A stretch of DNA of 64,000 nucleotides from Rhizodiscina lignyota (lineage: Eukaryota > Ascomycota > Dothideomycetes > Aulographales > Rhizodiscinaceae). Numbering within the stretch: the stretch's first letter is position 1; each line of letters begins with the position of its first letter. Made by a program: the position numbers and the translations under genes. The notes under the pieces were generated by a model. The model was not told where the DNA came from and ran no database searches. It was given only the letters and a program-made list of their open reading frames with translations. This document shows, piece after piece, positions 11,791-21,030 of the stretch. Where the stretch lies: assembly GCA_010015805.1 (NCBI GenBank), contig ML978131.1, positions 310,001 through 374,000 on the forward strand, read 5' to 3'.

Positions 11791-12179
11791 CTTTTCTATA
11801 ATTCTCTGAGGGGTTCTTCGAGTCGATTTATTCAAAAGCAAGCTCCGACGTAAGCTGGGTGTATATAAGTGGCGCGAGCTCGCGGTCGCTAAATAAGTGC
11901 TCTCCGTCCGGAAATGCCCAGACTCTGCGCGTTTTCCATTCCAAGGCTGGTTGGGAGCTATTACGCCTAGGATTGGAAGACGGTAGTGGAGCCAACATAA
12001 GCTTGACAAACACGTTTCGTGTTTTGCACGAAATCTGACACTAAAACCAGGCATCCTTGAATTAACTACGGGCGGATGCGGAGCCGGAGGTGTATTTCCC
12101 AAAAGGGCGAGCGGTCAAGCTAAAAACTTTACTCCAACATCAGGAGTTCTGGACGCCTTCTCCGTCAACCTCACCTCGA
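11791..12179. promoter_or_regulatory. Divergent promoter region between the TDP2-like gene and QRI7
   Basis: These 389 bases lie between head-to-head start codons. Both flanking frames happen to remain open into this region, which creates misleading longer ORFs. No specific binding site was identified. Confidence 0.4.
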
Positions 12180-13664
12180 ATGCTAAGTACCAGACGTGTC
12201 GTAACGCGTCATTGGAGCCCCAAAGCTTTTCAGCAGACTCTTCAACAATGTCGCAACCTCATCACGCTCGCGATTGAGACGTCATGCGATGACACGGCCG
12301 TCGCGATTCTCGAAAAACATGGTGCCAATACTTCGCCGAGGCCTCCGCAACGAGCAACCTTGCACTTCAACGAGAAGCTGACATCGAACAATACCATTTA
12401 CAAAGGAATCCACCCACTAGTCGCTCTCGAATCACATCAGAGGAACTTGGCTGTCCTCGTAAACCAGGCATTGGCGAGGCTCCCATCAGCCGATTTAGAC
12501 GATGGCAGAGATCCAGTATTCTCTACTGGGAGGACAGTGTCCGTTCACAATGCTAAATCTGGCAAAATGGAGAGCAGGAAATGCCCGGACTTTATCTCCG
12601 TTACCCGTGGGCCTGGCATGCGCTCTAATCTCGCGACTGGCCTGGATATGGCCAAAGGCCTAGCAGTCGCATGGCAGATTCCAATCGTCGGGGTGCATCA
12701 TATGCAGGCCCACGCATTAACGCCCCGTCTAATGAGTGCTCTGGAGGCAGAGTACAGCAGTGATGACCACTCATCCCCGGCCTTCCCATTTTTGTCATTG
12801 CTAGTTTCCGGTGGCCATACTCTGCTTGTTCACAGCGAAAGGCTCACGGAGCATCGCGTCCTTGCAGACTCTGATATGGCTGTGGGTTCAGCAATTGACA
12901 AGATTGCACGATTGGTACTGCCACCAGAAATTATCTCATCATCGCTCTCGACAATGTATGGAGCCGTGCTCGAGCGCTTTGCCTTCCCAAATGGCCTCTC
13001 CTACGACTATGCGCCACCGGCAAGCAAGGCTGTAGAGGATCGGCGAAGAGGGAATGAGCTGTGGCCATGGTCCTTCAGTCTCCCTTTGAACGAAACCAGC
13101 GGCGGCCAAAAAAAGTACAGCATGGAATTCAGCTTTTCCGGGACTGTGTCTGCAGTTGAGAGATTCATGAAATACGACCAACAGTCGGAAACCGTGAAGA
13201 GTCTCCGAACAGAAGATGTCAGTTACGCTGAACGTCAAGCGCTAGCTCGGGAGTCGATGCGCGTCTGTTTCGAGCATCTGGCATCACGCGTCACACTGGC
13301 CCTGGACTCGATGAAAACTCCCATGTCGACGCTCGTCGTAAGTGGAGGCGTCGCAAGTAACGTCTTCCTGCGACACATCCTGGCAGAATGGCTCACTGTC
13401 CGTGGCTACCCGGATGTGAAATTAAGCTGCCCTCCGCCGGCGCTGTGCACCGACAATGCCGCCATGATTGCTTGGGCAGGATGTGAGATGTACGAGCAGG
13501 GTTGGCGGAGCGATCTAGGAATCACTGCACGTCGTAAATGGCCTCTTGGACCTAGCAATTCGGGTGGTGCCGAAGAAGAAGCAAGTGGCCAAGGAGAAAC
13601 CCCAGCGGTTGGCGTCCTGGGAGTTGACGGCTGGTCCAACGTACATAATCATGGCTATCATTAA
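12180..13664 (+). CDS. QRI7: Mitochondrial tRNA N6-threonylcarbamoyladenosine transferase (Kae1/TsaD family)
   Basis: A single exon of 494 residues. The ATG at 12180 is preferred because it is followed by a basic, hydroxylated leader (MLSTRRVVTRHW) that looks like a mitochondrial targeting sequence. The enzyme fold begins at about residue 27 with LITLAIETSCDDTA. The metal-binding HxxxH pair lies at residues 174-178 (HHMQAH) and the later ASKAD-type acidic motif is CTDNAAMIAWAG. FLSLLVSGGHTLL is also diagnostic of the family. The protein transfers the threonylcarbamoyl group to A37 of ANN-decoding mitochondrial tRNAs. The mitochondrial type is called from the leader and the overall length; the cytosolic Kae1 lacks such a leader. 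A Gly/Glu-rich tail after about residue 460 is extra to the fold. Confidence 0.88.
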   Translation: MLSTRRVVTRHWSPKAFQQTLQQCRNLITLAIETSCDDTAVAILEKHGANTSPRPPQRATLHFNEKLTSNNTIYKGIHPLVALESHQRNLAVLVNQALARLPSADLDDGRDPVFSTGRTVSVHNAKSGKMESRKCPDFISVTRGPGMRSNLATGLDMAKGLAVAWQIPIVGVHHMQAHALTPRLMSALEAEYSSDDHSSPAFPFLSLLVSGGHTLLVHSERLTEHRVLADSDMAVGSAIDKIARLVLPPEIISSSLSTMYGAVLERFAFPNGLSYDYAPPASKAVEDRRRGNELWPWSFSLPLNETSGGQKKYSMEFSFSGTVSAVERFMKYDQQSETVKSLRTEDVSYAERQALARESMRVCFEHLASRVTLALDSMKTPMSTLVVSGGVASNVFLRHILAEWLTVRGYPDVKLSCPPPALCTDNAAMIAWAGCEMYEQGWRSDLGITARRKWPLGPSNSGGAEEEASGQGETPAVGVLGVDGWSNVHNHGYH

Positions 13665-14449
13665 GGTCGAGGCTAGAACTATCGAAAGCTCGAACACATG
13701 AAGAATTTACACTTTAAGATACACCAAATGGACAATTTAATAGAGGCTGGCAACATTAGTTGATGCTCATCGCACATGGCAGGAGCACTCTTATGTTCGT
13801 TTTGACTACGGAACCACAAATATAGGAGTATGAATATGTAAAGTAAATTTTGGCAACAATTCACAAAACATTAACCCTTTTCCGCACAGAAGGTTCGCAC
13901 ATCTATCGCATCTATTTTTAGACTAATCCACTAACCCTAACCCTACCTTGTATGACGAAGCCCTGCTCAGATATATCTGCATGGCTGGGAGGCATCTCAC
14001 ACCTATTCCAGAGGGAGTCTTTCTTGCTTTCCTCGTACTCTATAACATCTTTAATTTAGAAGTTCCATATTACCGTTTCTAATTGCCGATACCCCGCGAT
14101 GGGGTAGATGCTCCTCTCACAACTCTCCGATCAGCAGCTCCGCATCTCTACTCAATAGGATCGGTTGCGGCAGCAAGTAAATGATAGCACGTCTTCATGC
14201 CTGCAGCTTTGTTAACATGCCATTGGCATGTGCGGAACTATTTCCTCTTCTTCTAATGTCTCATTATTTCTAGATCGTGTGATTTTTCTCGTGTACATCA
14301 ATCAGCTTCTGATGAATTGGAATCTCTCTATCCGTAGCTCCACACGTATGACAGAAGTCGTCCGACTAGAATTCGATGCAGGAAGGAATATAAGCCGAAG
14401 GTCTTCATTCGAGAGTTCAATCTTCATCTTCTAAATCTTTCTGGAAACC
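13665..14449. other. Intergenic region between QRI7 and the P450 gene
   Basis: No coding signal was found. It holds a short telomere-like motif (listed separately) and an AT-richer stretch downstream of QRI7 that probably includes its terminator. The P450 promoter should lie in its right half. Confidence 0.5.
13931..13946. repeat. Interstitial telomere-like motif
   Basis: The bases CTAACCCTAACCCTAC are two and a half units of the vertebrate/filamentous-fungal telomere repeat (CCCTAA). Short internal copies are common in fungi and can be a binding site for TBF/Reb-like proteins or a scar of end repair; no function is shown here. Confidence 0.5.
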
Positions 14450-15970
14450 ATGAATCTACAACAAGCTTTCATACATTGTGTATCCAGAGCAGCTCGCTTC
14501 TCGCTGCTAGGCATCACCCTTGGCCTGACCTGCATCCTCCTCATCTGCTCCTACAACCTGTTCTTCCATCCGCTACGCAACGTCCCTGGTCCGTTTCTAG
14601 CACGAATATCCCGTCTCTGGACGCGTATCGGCAACTACAACGGCGTCAAGGCCCACAGGATTCATGCTGCGCACCAGCGCTATGGCAACATCGTTCGCGT
14701 CTCTCCCAACGAGCTCTCCTTCGCGGATCCAGCCGCTGTTCGAGAAATCTACATGTCGGATGCGTTTGCTAAAGAGGAGACGTTCTACCGCGCGAAGCGC
14801 GTGTTCCACGAAGAGATGATCATGAGCCTCCGCGACCAGGATGCGCATAAGGCACGGAGAAAGATGCTGTCGAGAGGCTTCTCGCAGGCGGCCATGCTCG
14901 ATTTTGAAAGCACGATAGCTGACAAGACCCAAGTACTCATGGACCAGTGGGCGCGGCTTGGTGCTGACGGAAAGCCTGTGGATGTCTATCCCTGGTGTCT
15001 TTGGCTAGGCTTCGACACTGTATATCATCTGATGTTTGATGAAGATCCCGGATCGCTGCGACAGGGACGCGCGCCAGATGTCATGAAGTACTTGCGAGCA
15101 TGGCGGCCACTGTTTACGTATAAAGAGTTCGTGCCTCAGCTGGAACAGTATGGCGTGCACCTGCCTGGGAATGTTGGCAATAACTTCCGTTTGGTCGAAG
15201 AATGGAAGAACATGGCAATGAAACTCGTCCAGAATCTACGAACGAGGGGGAGCACAACTCCGTTCCTTCGCTTTGCTCTCGCAGAAAAAGATGCTCATCT
15301 CGGCCGTCCTCTGACAGACTCGGAGCTCGCAGAGGAAGCCATGGGAGGCATGTTCGGCGGTACCGGAACAACGGGGAACACCTTTGTGTACCTACTCTGG
15401 GGTGTACTGCAACAGCCTTCAGTAACCAAAAAGTTGCGAGAAGAACTTCAACAAGTCTCAGAGGGCCGAGACGAGACTCCGAGCTACACAGCCCTAGCGC
15501 AACTCCCGTTCTTGCAAGCTTGCTTGAACGAGACTCTTCGCCTTTATCCTACGATTATCGCCACGCTGCCTCGCACAGCACTTCGAGATACCACCGTCTG
15601 CGGAGTCGCAGTGCCGCGAGGTACAATCGTCGGCACACAGAACTACACTCTTCACCGTTCCGCCTCTGCATTTCCACAGCCTGAGGCTTTCATGCCCGAG
15701 CGCTGGCTCGATTCCCAAGGCCGTCTCAAAGACGATGAGCGGATGAAAGAGGCGTTTGTGCCGTTCTCCGTCGGTCCGCGGAAGTGTATAGGGCTGAACC
15801 TCGCGCAGATGGAACTCACTAAGGCTACGGCAGCGTTCTTCTTGAGATTCCAGCGCGCGGAGGTCGACTGGGATGCGATGAGGGAGGGTGATATGGACAT
15901 GTTTGATTGCTTTAGCGCGAGTCCGAGAGGCACAAAGCTTATTCTGAAGTTGTGGGAAAAGAGCTCATAA
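14450..15970 (+). CDS. Cytochrome P450 monooxygenase
   Basis: An intronless frame of 506 residues. A hydrophobic N-terminal anchor (about residues 17-37) precedes the proline-rich hinge NVPGPFLARI, as in microsomal P450s. The I-helix oxygen-binding region reads GGTGTTGNT, the K-helix ExxR motif is ETLR at residues 361-364, the meander contains PERWL, and the haem loop FSVGPRKCIG places the ligand cysteine at residue 446. It uses NADPH-P450 reductase electrons at the endoplasmic reticulum; the substrate cannot be told from sequence. The shape resembles fungal CYP families acting on secondary metabolites or xenobiotics. No polyketide synthase, peptide synthetase or terpene cyclase is nearby, so it does not belong to an evident cluster. 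Its last codons are included in a tandem duplication. Confidence 0.9.
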   Translation: MNLQQAFIHCVSRAARFSLLGITLGLTCILLICSYNLFFHPLRNVPGPFLARISRLWTRIGNYNGVKAHRIHAAHQRYGNIVRVSPNELSFADPAAVREIYMSDAFAKEETFYRAKRVFHEEMIMSLRDQDAHKARRKMLSRGFSQAAMLDFESTIADKTQVLMDQWARLGADGKPVDVYPWCLWLGFDTVYHLMFDEDPGSLRQGRAPDVMKYLRAWRPLFTYKEFVPQLEQYGVHLPGNVGNNFRLVEEWKNMAMKLVQNLRTRGSTTPFLRFALAEKDAHLGRPLTDSELAEEAMGGMFGGTGTTGNTFVYLLWGVLQQPSVTKKLREELQQVSEGRDETPSYTALAQLPFLQACLNETLRLYPTIIATLPRTALRDTTVCGVAVPRGTIVGTQNYTLHRSASAFPQPEAFMPERWLDSQGRLKDDERMKEAFVPFSVGPRKCIGLNLAQMELTKATAAFFLRFQRAEVDWDAMREGDMDMFDCFSASPRGTKLILKLWEKSS

Positions 15971-16436
15971 GTCGGGGGCGTGCCGTTGAAGAAGTGGCTT
16001 CTGACGCTTGAACGAGAAGTGACCACTGCGTTCGGCAGTAATTGAAGTCAGCTCGAAATTTCTGCTGGGGTTAGGCTTATCGGCCTTTGCCTTCGAGTAT
16101 AAACTTGCACGTTTCGACTAGCGGCGAATGCTATAATTGGACTACTCTCGTTCGTCTACCTTCCGTTGTGACGATAGTTTTAGCTCCAAAGCTCGTTTTG
16201 AAACTGTGAGAAAAGCGCTTATGAATTTGGCGTAAGTCCCTGAAGGAGCGGCTTCCGAAGTTTGAACGAGATGTGACCATCGCATTCTCTAAATGGTAGA
16301 CGTTAGCTGTAAGTTTCTGCCAGACCTTTGACAAGCCTGATTACCTTTATCGTCGAGTAGAAAGTTGCATCGGTCGACTTGCAACTAATGCTTAATTTGG
16401 GTATCTCTTCGTCATCTACATCCTGTTTTGCTCCCT
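15931..16436 (+). repeat. Diverged tandem duplication of the P450 3' end
   Basis: Copy A (about 15931-16175) starts inside the last P450 codons and runs into the 3' flank; copy B (about 16185-16436) repeats it with a period of about 254 bases. Shared landmarks are CAAAGC, the GTGGGAAAAG/GTGAGAAAAG block, GCTTCTGACGCTTGAACGAGA versus GCTTCCGAAGTTTGAACGAGA (first 20 bases), TTTCTGC, CGAGTA and CTCGTTCGTCTAC versus CTTCGTCATCTAC. Substitutions and small indels are spread throughout, so the event is old. Confidence 0.75.
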
Positions 16437-16448
16437 ACGTTGCCCATC

Positions 16449-17139
16449 TCACGCTGCACCTTGTCTCATTCTCCCTAGAATTTGCTGCCTCAACGTCTCG
16501 TTCGCTACCTCCACCTCGACGACTCTGCCCACGCCATCCCTCCAGCTCTTCTCGAGCCCTGCCAACTCCGCACCCACTTCCGCCTGTCGAGCTCTTCTTG
16601 CCGCCTGCACTGCCTCGATATCCGTCTTCGTCGCCGCCAACTCTGTGTCCAGGCCCCGCTGCAGCGGCTCCATCTGCCAGTTGCCCACCAGCCAGGCATT
16701 CTTGCCATGCTCCTCCAGCAACTCCAAGTTCGTCGCACGGTCCTTCATGTACGTCGAGATGGTGTATGCCTTCTTCAGCGCCTCGCGCCACTGCTGTAGC
16801 TTCTCTGCATCGCCGGCGTCGAAACCCTCACTCGGCTCGTCGACCGACTCGTAGCGCTTCTCGTCGATGCCCCCCGAGCGCGCGGCGCCTGCTGCGATGC
16901 GCTCATGCTCCGCCGTCAGCGCAGGGGTGAATTGAGGCTCGTATGAGGCTGGCACGGAGGGGTGGAGGGTCTTCGAGTAATGGGGTGGAAGTTCGCGTTT
17001 GACGAGAGCTTCGATTGCCTCGCGCGACTTTGGGTCGGGGTCCACAACTGCGAATTGTTAGAGGTTACATGATTAGAAAGCGACAAGGGCTGGGAGGTAT
17101 ACAGGCTAATGCGTCGGTATGCTGCGTTATGAGAGGCAT
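16449..17139 (-). CDS. Pre-mRNA-splicing factor SPF27/BCAS2 family
   Basis: Two exons, 17139..17103 and 17047..16449, are joined by a 55-base intron and give 211 residues. The N-terminus reads MPLITQHTDALAFVDPDP, carrying the DALxFxD signature of the family. The rest is long helical coiled coil, with ELLEEHGKNAWLVGNWQMEP in the middle and a coiled-coil C-terminus. SPF27 (Cwf7 in fission yeast, Snt309 in budding yeast) is a core subunit of the Prp19/NineTeen complex that activates the spliceosome in the nucleus. Much of the frame is mirrored by long antisense ORFs, which are shadows. The stop codon lies only a few bases from copy B of the P450 tail duplication, so the two convergent genes have closely packed 3' ends. 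Confidence 0.88.
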
Positions 17140-17683
17140 GTTGGATAGTTGTTGTTTGGTGTTGTTGCGAGCAGTTGTTGAAGATGGCGATACTTAGGTA
17201 CGCTAAGCAATTTTGTTCAAGTCTTCGGCGTCGCGTATGGTGCGCCAGGGTGAGGTGCGATCTATGATGAAGTGTCTCCCTTGCATTTGACTATGTTATG
17301 CCAGATGCCGTACGAACTTAGTAGGAGGCTTCATTAACATCCCCAGCACATGTTAATATCCGCATTCAAACTATATTTCGATCGTCCGTCAAGCAGCTGC
17401 TCAATGAAGTTGGCGTCAGTCGCCCGCCACCAGCGGGCATGCGCGTTTCGCTGCAGGGATGGTTGACATCATCATTGGACGAAGCTTGCCTTGACGTATG
17501 AATTGCAATCAAGCAGCAAGACATCCTCCATCCACTCTCCTACCTTCTTCCTCTGTCGTAGTATCACTCGCACTTGCACCTGCACCAGCTGGCCTTGGTA
17601 TATAGACCTCTACCCCAATCCTGCATCAACCAAAGCTTCAAGATGTCACTCCTCACCACCAGCGTCGAGGACTTGCTGAGAGA
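17140..17683. promoter_or_regulatory. Divergent spacer between SPF27 and ceramidase genes
   Basis: This 544-base spacer separates head-to-head genes and contains both promoters. A pyrimidine-rich tract (about 17520-17560) lies upstream of the ceramidase start, as is usual for fungal promoters. An out-of-frame ATG at 17643 precedes the chosen start. Confidence 0.4.
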
Positions 17684-20083
17684 ATGGCTCGTTCACGTGT
17701 CGCTGTCGCCATAGTCGCCTCCTTCTTGCTCTTGCTTCTTGCTGCTCAGTTCGTTGATTTCTCTAGCTCTTTGGGCGGCCCCGCGTTTCTTCGCCATGTT
17801 TCCAATTCTAGGACACCGGAAGAGACGACTACGACAGCTGTTGGAGACCAGTATCTTATCGGAGTCGGCAAAGCGGACATCACTGGGTGCGTATACCAGA
17901 CGACACAACTGATTCTAATACTCATCATCCTCACAGTCCCGTTGTCGAGCTCAACTTGATGGGCTATGCGAATGCCAGCCAAATCGGTACCGGACTTCGA
18001 CAGCGTCTCAAGTCTCGTGCTTTCATTGTCGGTGATCCGTCAAATACCAACGACCGCTTCGTCTACCTCGTCCTAGACACCCAATCAGGTGACACTGCAA
18101 TCAGACATGGCATCCTGCAAGGCCTGCAGGATCTTGGACCGGATTACTCCGTGTACGGAAACCAAAATGTCGCTGTCACAGGGACACATTCCCATTCTGG
18201 GCCCGCCGCATGGCTGAACTATTTGCTGCCCCAGATCACCAGCAAAGGCTTTGATAAGCAGAGCTATCAGGCTATTGTTGACGGGGCAGTGCTTTCAATC
18301 CAGCGTGCACATCAGAGCCTAACAGAAGGCCGTCTCAGCGTTGGCAGCACCAGTGTCGAGGATTCGAATATCAGTCGCAGCCTTTATGCGTACCTCGCCA
18401 ATCCAGAGTCTGAGCGGAATAAGTACAATGATAATGTCGACAAGAATATGACCCTACTTCGATTCACCCGTGACTCTGATGGAAAAGACATAGGCATTCT
18501 AACTTGGTTTCCGTAAGCTCTCCGCTAGTTAGCTCAATTGTTCAAGTGGGCTCGTTCTAATTAGGCATTCTAGCGTTCATGGCACATCTATGCTTGGCAA
18601 CAATACCATTATTACCGCTGATAACAAGGGTGTCGCTGCATATTTGTTCGAAGAGTCTATGGCCAACTCGAGTTCTGCGGCACCTGGATTCGTTTCTGGA
18701 TTCTCCCAGGCAAATGTTGGTGACACGTCGCCCAACATTAATGGCGCCTGGTGTGAAGACGGCTCGAACCAGCAGTGCAGCTTCCAGAATAGCACTTGTG
18801 GCGGCAAGTCCGAGTCTTGTCATGGCCGAGGACCATATTTTGGCCTTAACGATGGAGGCACGAAATCTTGCTTCGAGATCGGGAGGCGCCAATATGCTGG
18901 TGCGCAAGCAGCCCTTTCCTCAATGACCTCCTCTGCCACAGCGTTATCGGGCCCTGTACGACATTTCCACCTCTACCACAACATGGCAAACTTCACCTTT
19001 CCGAAGACGTACTCCAACGGCACCACTATCGATGCCAAGGCTTGCCCTGCGGCGCTTGGCTATTCATTCGCTGCCGGTACGACAGATGGCCCTGGCGCTT
19101 TCGATTTCACTCAGAACGACCCTAACAAGCCGAATGCAAGTCCAGTGTGGGCCGTCGTATCCAACCTGCTTCACGCACCAAGCGGTACTCAGAAAGAGTG
19201 TCAATATCCCAAACCAATCCTCCTGGACGTGGGCGAGACGCATCTGCCCTACGAGTGGACTCCGAATATCGTAGACGTGCAAGTCTTCCGCGTTGGCGAG
19301 CTGGCCATCATCGTGAGCCCAGGGGAAGCAACAACGATGAGCGGACGACGCTGGAAAGCAGCAGTCTCAAGCGCTATCACGTCGAATAAAATATTCAGCA
19401 ACGGCGCAGAACCATTAGTCGTCCTCGGTGGTCCGGCTAATACGTACGCGCACTACATCGCCACAGAAGAAGAATACGGCGTGCAGAGGTACGAAGGCGC
19501 ATCCACACTCTATGGCCCACACACTCTGGATGCCTACATCAACGTCACTCTCGACAACCTCGCCTTGCTCTCTGACTCCGCTGCCACGAACAACCCCACA
19601 GCTATCGTAGGCACACAGCCCCCGATCAACACGAACCGCAGCTTGGACTTCATCACCGGCGTGGTGTATGACTCCGCCGGCCTAGGCAAGTCCTTCGGCG
19701 ACGTGAGCAGCGATGTTGAGCCGTCCAGCAGCCACATCTACAAGACAGGCGAGACGGCCGTCGTGCAGTTCGTCGGGGCGAACCCGCGCAATAACCTGCG
19801 TCTCGAGGGCACGTATACGAGCGTGGAGATGCAGGCGAGCGACGGGAGCTGGAGCCAGGTTCGCAGTGACGAGGATTGGGATCTGCTGTATGAATGGAAG
19901 CGCACGAATGAGATCACTGGAACGAGCAGCGTTACGATTAGTTGGGAGATTGGCGGCGGCGGAAAGACGGACGTGCAGAGTGGGAATTATAGGATTCGGT
20001 ATTATGGCGATGCGAAGGCGCCGATTACGGGGAAGATCACGGCGTTTGAGGGGGTGAGTGGAGTGTTTGAGGTTGGTGCTTAG
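17684..20083 (+). CDS. Neutral ceramidase
   Basis: Three exons (17684..17886, 17937..18512, 18574..20083) with introns of 50 and 61 bases encode 762 residues. The first 30 residues are a signal peptide or anchor (VAVAIVASFLLLLLAAQFVD). The catalytic part starts with IGVGKADITGPVVELNLMGY. It contains the zinc-binding GTHSHSGP and WFPVHGTSM motifs and the active-site serine, residue 312, in NVGDTSPNINGAW. The last 160 residues form the immunoglobulin-like C-terminal domain of the family. The enzyme cleaves ceramide to sphingosine and fatty acid at neutral pH, outside the cell or in the secretory pathway. Length and domain order are normal for the family. Confidence 0.93.
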
Positions 20084-21030
20084 GTTTGGTGTGTAAGATA
20101 CGGGTTGGGAGTCTGGTGTAAGTGCAGGGGACATTGAAATTGCGGAAATACCATCATGATTTATATTGTAAGATACTACCAATGTGAATGTCGTTTCTTC
20201 CTTACTACTTGCACGCCTAGTTTGAGTATGATTCGAGCAGAAGATGTCGCTAGTGCTCTTCCTTACGTTTGTGGCGGTTGCCCTCGGAAGCTGGCTTGGA
20301 AAGTGTCCAACTTCGAAGATGGTTCATTCTACTTCTCGAAATCCAATACGTAGACCTCGGTAGCCTTTTGAAATTCCATTGTACCACGGAATGTCCGTAC
20401 TCGGTATGTAACTGGAGTAACTGGTCAGTTGTGATCCCTGTTGCTCGTCTGACAGCCGAGCCATCACTTTTCGGCAACGTGCAGATGCAGCGATCCGCCT
20501 GCAAGCCAATGCGCACTCCAGCCACACCACGTTTCCTTAGTGCATGCAATTAAGATGCCGAACAAAGCGGAATAACTGGTAGCTGCACACGAGATGAAAC
20601 GGAGATGTTGACAGAGAAACCAAGAAGTTATTTTATGCTCTCCCACGTCCGTGAGAAAACGGCTAGCGGCCGCCGAGAAGCTTGGACTCGGGCTAGCTCC
20701 AGCCACGCCAAAACACGGCACCATGATAAACAACCAGCCATCGCATTTCACAACATACTCAACAACGCCCTTCCCTGGACCTGCAACTCCTCTCGCTGTC
20801 TTCGTCGCTCGCTTCCACAGCTCGACAGCAATTCTACCTTTCGAATTCGACCGGATATGCCCGACTAACTGCACTTCGACCCCAACTTCGAGCATCTCAC
20901 GCTAAGCACCTCGTACACGCGGCTTCCATCCTGCCTTGCATCCCCTCCTTACATCCCCTCGCTGCATTGGGGAATAACAGCGAGTCCAATGGTACTGGAA
21001 TAGGTACTTGTCCTTCGCTTTCTCTTCAGA
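20084..21030. other. Intergenic region and leader of the C2-domain gene
   Basis: No coding chain with family resemblance was found on either strand; ORFs here overlap and have no known motif. The last 150 bases are probably the 5' leader of the C2-domain gene. Confidence 0.45.

Noticed and set aside
11791-12102. N-terminal extension of the TDP2-like protein by 104 residues
   Set aside because: Overlaps the facing QRI7 leader and has no conserved motif; the ATG at 11790 lies just before the protein-like part.
16379-16930. 183-codon plus-strand ORF rich in Pro/Ser/Arg
   Set aside because: Antisense shadow of the SPF27 coding exon.
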